The notes beneath the pieces are model-generated. The model saw only the letters and a list, made by a program, of their open reading frames with translations. It made no database searches and was not told where the DNA came from. The position numbers and the translations under genes are program-made. Source: Leptolinea sp. HRD-7 (GTDB taxonomy: Bacteria; Chloroflexota; Anaerolineae; Anaerolineales; Anaerolineaceae). From it: DNA of 64,000 nucleotides. How positions within the stretch are numbered: the first letter of the stretch is position 1; the number at the start of each line of letters is the position of its first letter. Of this stretch, positions 53,693 to 63,714 are shown piece by piece. The stretch covers positions 2,760,001 to 2,824,000 of the forward strand of contig AP024710.1 in NCBI GenBank assembly GCA_024363285.1, given 5' to 3'.

Positions 53693-55342
53693 ATGGATAT
53701 CAGTTCTCAATATAAAAAGTGGTATGAAGAGCGGTATTCTACTTCAATACGAAAATTTCCTGAACGGAAGCCAGAATTTCGAACCGGTTCGGGGATAAAA
53801 ATTCCTTCAGTTGCGATTCCTGAACCTGACGATTATTTAAAGAATATCGGATTCCCGGGCGAATACCCCTTTACTCGGGGTGTTCAACCATCTATGTACC
53901 GCAGCCGGTTTTGGACAATGCGGCAGTACGCTGGCTACGCAACGGCAGAAGAATCAAACAAACGCTACCGCTATTTATTAGATCAAGGACAAACAGGTTT
54001 ATCTGTTGCATTTGATCTGCCCACGCAGATCGGTTATGATGCCGATGACCCGATTGCGGCAGGCGAAGTTGGCAAAGTTGGCGTTTCAATATCGTCACTG
54101 GCTGACATGGAACAGCTTTTTTCGGGGATACCATTGGATAAAGTTTCTACCAGTATGACGATCAATGCTCCGGCTTCAATTTTACTGGCTATGTATATTG
54201 CCGTAGCGAAAAAACAAGGGGTTGATGAAAAGTGCCTTCGAGGTACTATTCAGAACGACATATTGAAGGAATACATAGCCCGCGGCACATATATTTTTCC
54301 GCCAAAGCCTTCCATGCGATTGATAACCGACGTTTTCCGCTATTGTGCTGATAATATTCCGCATTGGAATACGATCAGCATATCTGGATATCATATCCGT
54401 GAAGCCGGATCCACGGCTGTACAGGAGGTCGCGTTTACTCTGGCCGACGCGATAGCCTATGTTGACGCGGCTATTAAAGCCGGACTACAAGTTGACCAAT
54501 TTGCCTCACAATTATCGTTTTTCTTCAATGCTCATAATAATTTTTTTGAAGAAATCGCCAAATTCAGAGCGGCACGTCGAATGTGGGCAAGGATTATGAG
54601 AGAACGTTTTGGCGCAACGGATGAAAAATCTTGGATGCTGCGTTTTCACACACAGACAGCCGGCTCCACATTGACGGCACAACAGCCAGAGAATAATGTA
54701 ATACGAGTTACGCTACAGGCATTGGCAGCTGTACTGGGTGGGACACAATCGCTGCACACCAACAGCATGGATGAAGCTCTATGGCTGCCGACCGAAAAAT
54801 CTGTTCGAATCGCATTGAGAACACAACAGATCATCGCGTACGAATCGGGAGTGGCAGATAGCGTTGACCCTATAGCCGGTTCATATCTCGTTGAGCAGTG
54901 GACGAACGAAATTGAAAAGGAAGCGATGGATTATATTCAGAAGATAGATGACATGGGAGGCGTTCTTCAAGCTATAGAAAATGGTTATGTGCAAAAGGAA
55001 ATCCAAAATTCTTCCTACAAATTTCAAAAGGAAGTAGAGTCTAAACAGCAGGTAATTGTTGGGGTAAATGATTTTCAGGTTGACGAAATTCAAGACCTTG
55101 AACGTTTAAAAATTGATCCGACTATTGAGAAAAAACAGATAACAAAATTAAGAGAATATAAAAAAGGCAGAGATAGTTCCAGAGTATCAGAATTATTGAC
55201 AATTCTCGAAAAAACCGCGCGGTCAGATGATAACCTTTTACCGGTTTTTATTGCCTGCGTTGAAAATGGCATAACCCTGGGTGAGATAACAGGAGTGCTT
55301 AAAGGAATCTGGGGTGAATATCAACCGGCATCTTTTTCGTAG
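53693..55342 (+). CDS. mutA: Methylmalonyl-CoA mutase, large (catalytic) subunit
   Basis: Interconverts methylmalonyl-CoA and succinyl-CoA in propionate and odd-chain metabolism. From ATG 53693 (AAAGGTG upstream) it has 549 residues, the TIM-barrel portion only. Motifs: [24 protein letters not shown] near 59-82 in two halves, [10 protein letters not shown] near 109, NDILKEY near 186, and the substrate loop [11 protein letters not shown] near 315. The B12-binding domain is absent, as in the separate-subunit form of many anaerobes, and no small subunit gene is in the window. The epimerase gene follows by nine bases. Confidence 0.94.
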   Translation: MDISSQYKKWYEERYSTSIRKFPERKPEFRTGSGIKIPSVAIPEPDDYLKNIGFPGEYPFTRGVQPSMYRSRFWTMRQYAGYATAEESNKRYRYLLDQGQTGLSVAFDLPTQIGYDADDPIAAGEVGKVGVSISSLADMEQLFSGIPLDKVSTSMTINAPASILLAMYIAVAKKQGVDEKCLRGTIQNDILKEYIARGTYIFPPKPSMRLITDVFRYCADNIPHWNTISISGYHIREAGSTAVQEVAFTLADAIAYVDAAIKAGLQVDQFASQLSFFFNAHNNFFEEIAKFRAARRMWARIMRERFGATDEKSWMLRFHTQTAGSTLTAQQPENNVIRVTLQALAAVLGGTQSLHTNSMDEALWLPTEKSVRIALRTQQIIAYESGVADSVDPIAGSYLVEQWTNEIEKEAMDYIQKIDDMGGVLQAIENGYVQKEIQNSSYKFQKEVESKQQVIVGVNDFQVDEIQDLERLKIDPTIEKKQITKLREYKKGRDSSRVSELLTILEKTARSDDNLLPVFIACVENGITLGEITGVLKGIWGEYQPASFS

Positions 55343-55350
55343 AGGTAATA

Positions 55351-55755
55351 ATGGCCAAAATAATTCGAATAAACCATATTGGGATAGCTGTTGCTGACAA
55401 TGATGTTTCGTTAAATTTTTGGAGTGAGGCTTTGAACCTGCACGTTGATCATGTTGAAGAAGTTATCGCGCAAAAATCTCAGGTGACATTTATTCCGGTA
55501 GGAGAAAGTGAAATTGAACTGGTTAAAGCGTTATCAGAAGATTCAACGATCGCGAAATTTATAACAGAGCGCGGACCGGGCATACATCATATCTGCCTGG
55601 AAACAGATAATATCTACGATATGCTGGCACAGCTAAAAGAAAAAGGAATTCGTTTGATCAATGAGACGCCACTCGAAGAGCCGGGTCGGTTAATGGCTTT
55701 TATTCATCCTAAAAGTACAGGCGGCGTACTGGTTGAGCTCTATCAAGTAATCTAA
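55351..55755 (+). CDS. mce: Methylmalonyl-CoA epimerase
   Basis: Glyoxalase-fold metalloenzyme that interconverts the (S) and (R) methylmalonyl-CoA forms; 134 residues, the usual size. The metal ligands are visible in INHIGIAV (His near 8), PGIHHICLET (His near 82) and the terminal GGVLVELYQV (Glu near 130). It is the direct partner of the mutase encoded just upstream, with tight spacing and a shared terminator at 55770. Confidence 0.95.
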   Translation: MAKIIRINHIGIAVADNDVSLNFWSEALNLHVDHVEEVIAQKSQVTFIPVGESEIELVKALSEDSTIAKFITERGPGIHHICLETDNIYDMLAQLKEKGIRLINETPLEEPGRLMAFIHPKSTGGVLVELYQVI

Positions 55756-55769
55756 CATAAATTAATAGT

Positions 55770-55806
55770 AAAACGCGAGACCTGGGGAATAAAGTCTCGC
55801 GTTTTT
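55770..55806 (+). terminator. Rho-independent terminator after the mutase-epimerase operon
   Basis: AAAACGCGAGAC (55770-55781), 12-base loop, GTCTCGCGTTTT from 55794, with two more T. It can also serve the convergent MFS gene. Confidence 0.9.
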
Positions 55807-55817
55807 TGACCGTTGTA

Positions 55818-57113
55818 TCAGACTACTGATTCTTGAAACAGAGCTTCTTCTTTTTCAGCGGCCGCGATGCCGGCATCGACGTCAACTCGCGAGAGAATGG
55901 CGGCACCTACTACGAAAAAGATGATCAGTGAGACTATACTCAAACGACTTTGTCCCATCAATTGACCGACGATTCCAAAAACAAAAGGTCCGGCAATACC
56001 GGCAAATTTTTCACTAACACTGAAAAAGCCAAAAAATTCAGCAGACTTGCTTTTAGGCATCATACGGCCGATCAATGAACGGCTTAACGCCTGGCTGCCT
56101 CCCTGAACTGTGGCTACGGCAAACCCAAGCGCCCAGAACTGCCATTCGTATTGCAAAAAATAGGCATAAATTGTGATACCGGTATAAATGATCAGACTGA
56201 GATAGATCGCGCGTTTTGTGCCGATTTTCTTTGCCAGCCAGCCAAACAAGAAGGCAAATGGAATGGCAACGAATTGCACCATCAGCAGGGTACCAATTAA
56301 TGTGGTCTGCCCGATACCGATCTCGGCGCCATAAATGGTAGCCATTTTGATAATAGTCCCAATACCATCGTTATAAAACCAAAAGGCGACCAAAAACAGG
56401 AAAAGATGTTTGTAATTCCGAATCTCCCGGAATGTATGACCCAAACGACCAAACGCTGCTTTTACCGGATTGAGACCCTTTTCACCAGGTCGAAGTTTAC
56501 GTTCCGGTTCCGGTACATATTTAATAAGAGGTATGGTAAATACGAACCACCAGAGGGCAACAGAAAGGAAGCTAAGGCGAGACATCAATCCGGTCAATTC
56601 TTTCGGAGCCAGCATGATCATCGCGAGATTGATGGCCAGCAATAATCCTCCACCCAGGTATCCCATGGCATAACCTTTTGAAGACACCTGGTCCATTTCA
56701 TCACCGGAAGCGATGTGAGGAAGAAGCGAATCATAAAAGACCAGAGAACCGGCGAAGCCAATTTCACCAATCACAAAAAATATCGATGCCATTAACCAGT
56801 CACCGGTTTTGACAAAATACAAAAGAGCGGTTCCCAGTATCCCGAGAAATGCGAAAATAGCCAAAAGCCGTTTCTTGGCGCCACCGAGATCTGCCATTGC
56901 TCCCAGCACAGGGCTGAGAATAGCCGCAATTAATAATGAAACGGACGTAGTGTATGCCCAGTAAACGGTAGCCGAATTTCCAGGCAAATTTGCTGCTGCC
57001 ACACTGGCATAATAAACCGGTAAAACGGCCGCCATAATTGTTGTGGCAAACGCGGAATTAGCCCAATCATACATGGCCCATGCATTGATGATCTTTTTAT
57101 GCTGTTTGTCCAT
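55818..57113 (-). CDS. MFS transporter of the UMF1/Atg22-like family
   Basis: A 431-residue transporter with 12 helices. The N-terminal AWAMYDWANSAFATT is the hallmark of the Atg22/UMF1 branch, and LSPVLGAMADLGGAKKR supplies the MFS loop 2-3 motif. ATG 57113 is preferred over the TTG at 57128, because GAGAG lies at ribosome-site distance and the extra residues are not conserved-looking. TATAAT is found ~29 bases further upstream. Substrate unknown; relatives export amino acids or sugars. Confidence 0.87.
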   Translation of the reverse strand: MDKQHKKIINAWAMYDWANSAFATTIMAAVLPVYYASVAAANLPGNSATVYWAYTTSVSLLIAAILSPVLGAMADLGGAKKRLLAIFAFLGILGTALLYFVKTGDWLMASIFFVIGEIGFAGSLVFYDSLLPHIASGDEMDQVSSKGYAMGYLGGGLLLAINLAMIMLAPKELTGLMSRLSFLSVALWWFVFTIPLIKYVPEPERKLRPGEKGLNPVKAAFGRLGHTFREIRNYKHLFLFLVAFWFYNDGIGTIIKMATIYGAEIGIGQTTLIGTLLMVQFVAIPFAFLFGWLAKKIGTKRAIYLSLIIYTGITIYAYFLQYEWQFWALGFAVATVQGGSQALSRSLIGRMMPKSKSAEFFGFFSVSEKFAGIAGPFVFGIVGQLMGQSRLSIVSLIIFFVVGAAILSRVDVDAGIAAAEKEEALFQESVV

Positions 57114-57181
57114 TTTGTCTGCTCTCAAAGGGGGATAGTGTTGATTATACCGGAATACTGTTTTGTGCTAAAATAGGGAAT

Positions 57182-57288
57182 ATGTACTTAGAACAAATGA
57201 ATTATAAATTAACTTCTTTTAACACGGGTATAGTACAATGCTGCGAGAATTTGATCATGATATCAGGTGGAACATGTCTCAAGATGTG
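57182..57288 (+). CDS. Possible 35-codon upstream ORF overlapping the uvrA start
   Basis: ATG 57182 lies eight bases after TAAAAT (57169-57174) and opens a frame [10 protein letters not shown]... that ends in TGA at 57286-57288, 15 bases inside uvrA in another frame. It might be a leader peptide controlling uvrA. It is Cys-containing, but shows no family resemblance and could be chance. Confidence 0.2.
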
Positions 57289-60156
57289 ATTCGGGTAATT
57301 GGAGCACGGGAACACAATCTGAAAAATATCACCGTTGAGATACCCCGTGATAAATTGGTAGTTATCACCGGATTATCCGGTTCCGGGAAATCTTCTCTGG
57401 CATTTGACACTATCTTCGCGGAAGGACAGCGACGGTATGTTGAATCTCTGTCATCTTACGCACGCCAATTTCTGGGGCAGATGGATAAACCGGATGTTGA
57501 TTCAATAGAAGGATTATCTCCGGCAGTATCCATTGATCAGAAAGCTACCTCGCATAATCCGCGGTCAACAGTAGGAACGGTGACAGAAGTATATGATTAT
57601 ATGAGGTTATTATTCTCTCGTGTTGGTATTCCACATTGCCCGGTATGTGGAAGGGAAGTGCAGCGGCAGTCAGCGCAGGAAATTGTGGATGCCGTGCAAT
57701 CTCTGCCGGATGGAACACGAATTTTGATACTGGCGCCGCTGGTTAGGGGACGTAAAGGGACATACCAGAATATTTTTGACGATATTCAGAAAATGGGTTT
57801 CGTTCGAGCCCGGGTTGACGGACAGGTGGTCAATCTGGAAGATGAAATCACGCTAGACCGTTTCAAGATCCACACTATTGAAGCTGTGGTAGACAGGCTG
57901 GTGATTTCACATGCCACTGAAGCTACGGAAGAGAAATCTATCCTTTCAAGGTTAACGGATTCGATTGAAACAGCTTTGAAAATTGGTGAAGGATATTTGA
58001 CTATTCAGAACCTTAGCTCCGATCCTGCCCATGATCTTTTTTTCAGTGAACATTTAGCCTGTCCAGAACACGGTGTTAGTCTGCCAGAAATCGAGCCGCG
58101 CACGTTTTCGTTTAATACTCCACACGGCGCCTGTCCAGATTGCGAAGGATTAGGAAACCGTTTGGAAATTGACCCTGATCTTCTTATCCCGGATCGTGAT
58201 CGATCACTCAATGATGGCGCAATTATCGCTATGGAGTGGAGCAATTCGAAAGACCAGGGTGGGTACTACTGGCAGATGTTAGAAGCTGTCGCGGATCATT
58301 ACAAGATCGACCTGGATGTCCCCGTAAGTCAAATACCGGAAGAAAAATTGAAATTGATCCTTTATGGGACAGGAAAGCAGGAAGTCACCATGAATATGGT
58401 CGGACGAAACGATCGAAAGACCACTTTTGAGACTTCCTTTGAAGGAATCATCCCCAACCTTGAACGGCGGTTCAGAGAGACATCCTCTGAATATATACGA
58501 AGTAAGATCAGTGAATTTATGAGCGACCGTCCATGTCCGACCTGTAATGGTACCAGGCTGCGACGCGAAGCGTTGGCTGTAACTGTAGATGGAAAAAATA
58601 TCGTTGAGGTAACTACGTGGCCGATTATCACCACATTAAACTGGATCAAGCAGTTGATGGATGAAGACAGTTGCCTGACAAATCGCCAGAAAGCAATAGC
58701 GGAACGAGTATTGAAAGAGATACGGGAGCGGTTAGGCTTCCTGGTGGATGTGGGGCTCGATTACCTGACATTGCGGCGATCAGCCGGGTCACTTTCCGGT
58801 GGTGAAGCGCAGCGCATCCGGCTGGCCACACAGATCGGATCACGGCTGATGGGTGTGCTTTATGTGTTGGATGAACCCTCTATTGGACTTCATCCGCGGG
58901 ATAATGACCGTCTTCTGGCCACATTGAAGGGATTGGTAACTCTGGGAAACACGGTACTGGTAGTGGAGCATGATGACGAGACCATTCGCGCAGCTGACTG
59001 GATCGTCGACCTTGGGCCTGGTGCCGGGGAACATGGCGGACAGATCATATCAGCCGGCACCGTTGACCATATTCTCAACGATGAAAAATCGATTACCGGC
59101 GCTTACCTGAGCGGACGGAAGTGCATTCCCATCCCGATGAAACGGCGCAAAGGAAATGGGAAAGAATTGGTGATTTATGGCGCGCGTGCCAATAATCTGA
59201 AGAATCTCAATGTGCATATTCCTCTGGGGGTTTTGACCTGCATAACCGGTGTTTCAGGTTCAGGTAAAAGTACATTAATGGTGGATATTCTGTATGCTGA
59301 GATGTCAAAGCAGCTTTATGGTTCTCATACCCAGCCTGGCGAATTTGACCGGTTGGAAGGTTTGGAGCATCTGGACAAGGTTATAAATATTGATCAGTCG
59401 CCCATCGGCCGGACGCCGCGCTCCAATCCGGGAACGTATACCGGACTGTTCGACGAAATACGCCAACTTTTCGCGGAATTGCCGGAAAGTAAAATGCGAG
59501 GGTATAAAAGCAGCCGCTTCTCATTTAACGTTCACGGCGGACGCTGTGAAGCCTGTCAGGGGCAGGGTCAGTTACGTATAGAGATGCAATTCTTACCGGA
59601 TGTTTATGTACCCTGTGATGTCTGCCATGGAGCACGATTTAATCGCGAGACATTGCAGGTGAAATTTAAAGGGAAAACTATCGCGGATATTCTGGATACG
59701 ACCGTTGAAGAGGGTATCGAATTTTTTGCCAATTTCCCAACGATTCAAAACAAATTGAAGACATTGCTTGATGTCGGGCTTGGCTATGTGCGGATAGGAC
59801 AGCCTGGCACAACTCTTTCCGGTGGTGAAGCGCAGCGCGTAAAACTGGCAAAAGAGCTGTCACGGCGCGCGACAGGAAAAACATTCTATGTTCTGGATGA
59901 ACCTTCTGTGGGCTTACATGCCGCTGACGTTCACAAATTGATCGAAGTTCTACAAAAATTGGTGGATAACGGGAATTCGGTGCTGATCATCGAACACAAC
60001 CTGGATATTATCAAAGTGGCTGATCATATTATTGATCTGGGGCCGGAAGGCGGAGATCGCGGTGGACAATTGCTGGGTTGTGGAACACCGGAAGAGATCG
60101 CAAAGATCGATGCTTCTTATACAGGACAATTTTTGAAAAAAATTCTGTCTGTCTGA
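57274..60156 (+). CDS. uvrA: Excinuclease ABC subunit A
   Basis: DNA-damage recognition ATPase of nucleotide excision repair; 960 residues from ATG 57274, which follows AGGTGG and gives the standard N-terminus [17 protein letters not shown]. Two ABC modules: Walker [10 protein letters not shown] near 33 and GVSGSGKST near 665, signatures [17 protein letters not shown] and [15 protein letters not shown]. Zinc modules use CPVCG near 120, [11 protein letters not shown] near 425 and [13 protein letters not shown] near 757 with CDVCHG after it. It is a complete UvrA, not the shorter DrrA-type. No SOS box identified. No uvrB or uvrC nearby. Confidence 0.97.
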   Translation: MSQDVIRVIGAREHNLKNITVEIPRDKLVVITGLSGSGKSSLAFDTIFAEGQRRYVESLSSYARQFLGQMDKPDVDSIEGLSPAVSIDQKATSHNPRSTVGTVTEVYDYMRLLFSRVGIPHCPVCGREVQRQSAQEIVDAVQSLPDGTRILILAPLVRGRKGTYQNIFDDIQKMGFVRARVDGQVVNLEDEITLDRFKIHTIEAVVDRLVISHATEATEEKSILSRLTDSIETALKIGEGYLTIQNLSSDPAHDLFFSEHLACPEHGVSLPEIEPRTFSFNTPHGACPDCEGLGNRLEIDPDLLIPDRDRSLNDGAIIAMEWSNSKDQGGYYWQMLEAVADHYKIDLDVPVSQIPEEKLKLILYGTGKQEVTMNMVGRNDRKTTFETSFEGIIPNLERRFRETSSEYIRSKISEFMSDRPCPTCNGTRLRREALAVTVDGKNIVEVTTWPIITTLNWIKQLMDEDSCLTNRQKAIAERVLKEIRERLGFLVDVGLDYLTLRRSAGSLSGGEAQRIRLATQIGSRLMGVLYVLDEPSIGLHPRDNDRLLATLKGLVTLGNTVLVVEHDDETIRAADWIVDLGPGAGEHGGQIISAGTVDHILNDEKSITGAYLSGRKCIPIPMKRRKGNGKELVIYGARANNLKNLNVHIPLGVLTCITGVSGSGKSTLMVDILYAEMSKQLYGSHTQPGEFDRLEGLEHLDKVINIDQSPIGRTPRSNPGTYTGLFDEIRQLFAELPESKMRGYKSSRFSFNVHGGRCEACQGQGQLRIEMQFLPDVYVPCDVCHGARFNRETLQVKFKGKTIADILDTTVEEGIEFFANFPTIQNKLKTLLDVGLGYVRIGQPGTTLSGGEAQRVKLAKELSRRATGKTFYVLDEPSVGLHAADVHKLIEVLQKLVDNGNSVLIIEHNLDIIKVADHIIDLGPEGGDRGGQLLGCGTPEEIAKIDASYTGQFLKKILSV

Positions 60157-60282
60157 TTTCACACTGACTCGCTAAAACCTGTTTAATCAGGTAGAATGCG
60201 TGTATTAAGGATCTTTCACGCATTGAAAAACAGGAACGGCCGGTTTTTCAACCGGATCATTCAGTAAATAACAGGAAATCCT

Positions 60283-61029
60283 ATGTCAAAAAAAGATAAT
60301 CCTCAAGAAGTCATTGATTCATACAGAAAACGTCAGCAGACTATGCCGGTGATAATCGGTGGTCTAGCGGGATTGTTGATCGTTGGTGGAGTGGTTTTGT
60401 TGGTTTTCTGGCTTTCAGGACCCAATAAACCTTCTCTACCTTTCCTCACTACCGCTACTCCCACACCGACTCTAACCTATACTGCCACGCCAGTCCCTCC
60501 TACGGATACACCTACTTCCACGCCAACAGATACCCCGACTTCGCTTCCCACTGAAACAGCCACGCCCAGCGGACCGTTTGAATACACTATCGTTGAAGGT
60601 GATTACTGCCAGAAGATCGCGGACCAATTTGGGACGGTTGTGAAAGCCTTGATTCTCTTAAATCCTGCGCTTGGTTCAAACTGCAATATCCGGGTAGGTG
60701 ACAAAATCTTGATTCCGCAGCCCGGAGCTGTTCTACCAACCGATACTCCCATTCCGCCGAACATTAAGGCTGGAACACTGGTTGAGTACAGTATAGAACC
60801 GGGTGACACGATAGGCAAAATCGCAGATAAATTTAAAAGCGATCCAGAAAAGATTATGACTACCAATAAGCTAAAGGACGCTAACTTGATCTATGTCGGG
60901 CAGGTATTGAAAATTCCTGTGAATATTGTCACTGTTGTTCCCACCAGGCCGGCTACGATAACACCAGGCGGAACACAGATTGGTGGAACTAAACCCGCCG
61001 CGGCTCCCACCGCTACTCCTACCAAGTAA
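60283..61029 (+). CDS. Membrane-anchored protein with two LysM domains
   Basis: A 248-residue bitopic envelope protein. A short cytoplasmic N-terminus with many charges is followed by a membrane helix at ~23-47. Then comes a Thr/Pro-rich spacer (~55-102). Two LysM modules bind peptidoglycan or chitin-like glycans: ~105-147 (YTIVEGDYCQKIADQFG) and ~169-212 (YSIEPGDTIGKIADKFK). The C-terminal ~30 residues are again low complexity. The 126-base upstream region holds an AATGCGTG/CACGCATT hairpin at 60195-60224 without a U-run. Ends at a strong terminator. Confidence 0.88.
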   Translation: MSKKDNPQEVIDSYRKRQQTMPVIIGGLAGLLIVGGVVLLVFWLSGPNKPSLPFLTTATPTPTLTYTATPVPPTDTPTSTPTDTPTSLPTETATPSGPFEYTIVEGDYCQKIADQFGTVVKALILLNPALGSNCNIRVGDKILIPQPGAVLPTDTPIPPNIKAGTLVEYSIEPGDTIGKIADKFKSDPEKIMTTNKLKDANLIYVGQVLKIPVNIVTVVPTRPATITPGGTQIGGTKPAAAPTATPTK

Positions 61030-61055
61030 TATTATTTCGCGTAATGATCATACAT

Positions 61056-61083
61056 ATGGGCGGTTAATACCCGCCCATTTTTT
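61056..61083 (+). terminator. Rho-independent terminator after the LysM gene
   Basis: ATGGGCGG (61056-61063) with CCGCCCAT (61071-61078), seven-base loop, six T. It ends only eight bases before the next start codon. Confidence 0.88.
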
Positions 61084-61090
61084 ATTCAAT

Positions 61091-62452
61091 ATGAAAAAGA
61101 CCCAAAAATTATTTTTGTTTGTTTTGTTTGGAGCCTGTATTTCTATTGGTCTATTAATTGTTTTTTACCCTTACTTTTTTTCCTTAAAAAGTCCCAGAAT
61201 TATCCCCGCCGACCAAATCATATCTGTCCGTACACGGTCTTTCCAGATTATTTTTCCCGTATCTATGAACAGGGAGTCAGTTGAAAACCACCTGTCAATA
61301 ACTCCCGCGCAAAGAGTTGACATGATCTGGGATGGGCCTGTTCTTGAGATACGCCCCCAAAAGGCTTTTTTATCCGGTAGTCTTTTCGAAATCACCCTGA
61401 AACATGGAGCTATAAGCGAGGATGGACGCGAATATACACATGATCATAAATGGTTGTATTCTATCCGAACCCCCGCAATTGTTTATTTGGGAAACGTGAC
61501 GACATCACCTGAAGTATGGAAGTATGATTTCACTACAAAACAGAACACTGCTTTGACAAATACTGGAGGGCTTGTTACTGATCTGACAGCCAGCCCGGAA
61601 GGAGATGTAGTTTTATTCATTCAAAAGAATTCATCAGGTGGCTCGGATATTTTTGCTATTTTTAACGATGTATGGAATCCGACATTACTGGTTTCCTGTG
61701 GAAAAGACAGTTGTAATGATCCGGCTATTTCTTCTGATGGACGATTATTTGCTTTCTCCCGAAACCGCGAGCCGGAAGGAGGAACAAAAAGCATGTTGCC
61801 ATATATTTATACGGGAATCATTAAAAACGGCGAGAAAGGAATTACTCCTATAATCACAGAAAACACTATTCCCGGTATTCTCCCATCCTTTTCTCCAGAT
61901 GGAAAAAAGATTTCTTTCTATGATACGAAAAGTGAAGGAATTCGAATTGTAAACAAATCCGGAGAAAATGATTTTTTACTAGGAACGAACCGAATGCAAC
62001 GGGGAAGTTGGTCTCCTGATGGTGACAAATTTATCTTTATTGATGATGAAATGGGAGAAAAATCCATCTATTCCCGTCTGTACACTGTTGACATTTCGAC
62101 CAGCTCGATAAATGAACCGTTGAAATCCATAATAAGCCAAAAAGAACTGGGAGAACCCGATTGGTCACCGGATGGAGCGTCGATTGTTGTTGGCACGCGA
62201 GCCGAAGGGGGACCTCTAACACGGCAATTGGTGATATATAACCTCGATTCATTAAAATCAACACAGATCACGACTGATTCTTCGGTGATAAACGCTTCAC
62301 CACGCTGGAGCCCTGATGGGCAATATATCGTTTTTCAACAGGCAAGGTTGGGGATATCCAAAACGAAACCGGTGATTGCTTTATGGGATTCGATTAAAAA
62401 GGATGTAACAACGATCGCGGAAGACGCGGCTCTGCCTGTGTGGCTGCCCTAG
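61091..62452 (+). CDS. Membrane-anchored PD40/TolB-like beta-propeller protein
   Basis: A 453-residue protein starting at ATG 61091; an earlier in-frame start at 60980 would run through the terminator and the previous gene. One N-terminal helix (~6-30) anchors it outside the membrane. Residues ~38-125 resemble an SbsA-type Ig-like domain (IIFPVSMNRESVENHLSI). From ~135 onward PD40 beta-propeller blades repeat with the typical SPDG signature (SFSPDGKKISF, SWSPDGDKFIF, DWSPDGASIVV, RWSPDGQYIVF). Probable envelope sensor or scaffold; no catalytic residues evident. Its stop overlaps the convergent queG by four bases. Confidence 0.85.
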   Translation: MKKTQKLFLFVLFGACISIGLLIVFYPYFFSLKSPRIIPADQIISVRTRSFQIIFPVSMNRESVENHLSITPAQRVDMIWDGPVLEIRPQKAFLSGSLFEITLKHGAISEDGREYTHDHKWLYSIRTPAIVYLGNVTTSPEVWKYDFTTKQNTALTNTGGLVTDLTASPEGDVVLFIQKNSSGGSDIFAIFNDVWNPTLLVSCGKDSCNDPAISSDGRLFAFSRNREPEGGTKSMLPYIYTGIIKNGEKGITPIITENTIPGILPSFSPDGKKISFYDTKSEGIRIVNKSGENDFLLGTNRMQRGSWSPDGDKFIFIDDEMGEKSIYSRLYTVDISTSSINEPLKSIISQKELGEPDWSPDGASIVVGTRAEGGPLTRQLVIYNLDSLKSTQITTDSSVINASPRWSPDGQYIVFQQARLGISKTKPVIALWDSIKKDVTTIAEDAALPVWLP

Positions 62453-63594
62453 ACTGATCGCAGAGCGTTTTTTATCTCAAATCGAATATTTGGATCGGTT
62501 TCTGACTTCAAAGCACAGGATAGCGCGTCACGCGCTTTTTTCGACGATATTCTCCCCAAAGCCCAGGCCGCGTGACTTCGAATCACTGGTTCTGGTTCTT
62601 CGGATAACAGTCGGGTTAGATACGGGGCAGCTTCATCTGATCGGATGTTTCCAAGGACAACACAGGCATTTCGAATTAATCCAATCCGTTTGGCACGTAA
62701 TAGCGGTGTGCCAGAAAATTGATGCTTAAAATCTGTAGTGGAAATGGACAAAATTTTGTTCAGATCGAGCCATGCGCGGGATTCATCTGCTGGTTGAAAT
62801 TCAGGCAGAACAAGAGTGTCATTTGCCTTGCGGTTCCAGGGGCACACGCTCTGACAGATATCGCAGCCGAACAAATGTTGCCCTACCTTTTCCCGCAGCT
62901 CAACCGGAATAGCGCCTTTGTTCTCGATTGTTAAGTAGGATAGGCAGCGGCGGGCATCAATCGTATGATCCGGACGGATGCATCCGGTAGGACAGGCATC
63001 TATGCAGCGGTGACAATCACCACAGAGCGGGAAAATCTCTGATGACGTTGGCTCAAGTTCCAGCGTGGTAAACAGGTTTGCCAGAAAGAAGAACGAACCA
63101 TGAACCGGATGTATCAGGCAAGAATTGCGGCCGATCCAGCCCAATCCGGTCTGTGAGGCGAGAGGTTTTTCCATGATCGGCGCGGAATCGATCGCAATGC
63201 GGGATTGATGTTCTTTTCTTGCATATTCCGACAGTCTGGTGGATATCTCTTCCAGTTTCGTACGCAGTACGTCATGGTAATCCAATCCCCGGGCGTAGGA
63301 AGCAATCTTTCCGAACAGACCGGGGCGGGTATCACAATCACGGTCAATCGGATACCGAAAAGCCAGCACGATAATAGAACGCGCTTCCGGCATATATCGG
63401 GATGGATCGAAACGAATTTCCATTGACTGCGCGCGTTCCAGATAGCTCATGTCCGCGTGACAGCCTTCAGAAAGCCACTGGGCATATTTCTGAACATACG
63501 CGGGGGCAATTGGCTGCGGTTTTTGAATACCGGCATGGGAAAAACCGTGAGGATATAGGATTTCTTGCAGCCTGTATAGTAGAGGATCGCTCAT
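62449..63594 (-). CDS. queG: Epoxyqueuosine reductase
   Basis: Cobalamin-dependent iron-sulfur enzyme for the last step of queuosine formation in tRNA; 381 residues from ATG 63594. MEKPLASQTGLGWIGRN near 141-157 is diagnostic. Two [4Fe-4S] sites follow: CGDCHRCIDACPTGC near 191 and CDICQSVCPWN near 244. The C-terminal ~80 residues form HEAT-like repeats (AAPYLTRLLSEEPEPVIRSH). An in-frame ATG at 63684 gives an extra 30 residues without homology and lies upstream of the TATAAT at 63604, so the shorter form is chosen. Confidence 0.95.
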   Translation of the reverse strand: MSDPLLYRLQEILYPHGFSHAGIQKPQPIAPAYVQKYAQWLSEGCHADMSYLERAQSMEIRFDPSRYMPEARSIIVLAFRYPIDRDCDTRPGLFGKIASYARGLDYHDVLRTKLEEISTRLSEYARKEHQSRIAIDSAPIMEKPLASQTGLGWIGRNSCLIHPVHGSFFFLANLFTTLELEPTSSEIFPLCGDCHRCIDACPTGCIRPDHTIDARRCLSYLTIENKGAIPVELREKVGQHLFGCDICQSVCPWNRKANDTLVLPEFQPADESRAWLDLNKILSISTTDFKHQFSGTPLLRAKRIGLIRNACVVLGNIRSDEAAPYLTRLLSEEPEPVIRSHAAWALGRISSKKARDALSCALKSETDPNIRFEIKNALRSV

Positions 63595-63603
63595 AACAGA
63601 ATT

Positions 63604-63609
63604 ATTATA
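63604..63609 (-). promoter_or_regulatory. TATAAT -10 element of queG
   Basis: Consensus TATAAT on the minus strand, nine bases before ATG 63594. No Shine-Dalgarno lies between, so the leader would be three bases or less. Confidence 0.45.
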
Positions 63610-63652
63610 TACGGGGTTAGCGTGAAAGCTGTGGCCAAATCCATGTAGGGAG

Positions 63653-63691
63653 AAAAAAAAGCCGGAGCTGACGAAATCCGTCAACTCCGGC
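63653..63691 (-). terminator. Strong rho-independent terminator of the Ig-like protein gene
   Basis: On the minus strand a 13-bp stem (63691-63679 with 63673-63661, one mismatch) and a five-base loop, followed by eight U from the A-run at 63653-63660. Confidence 0.92.
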
Positions 63692-63714
63692 GGTAGAGGA
63701 AAAGAGAATTTTAT

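Noticed and set aside
60980..61090. Longer start for the PD40 protein.
   Set aside because: It overlaps the LysM gene and reads through a strong terminator; ATG 61091 gives a normal signal-anchor helix.
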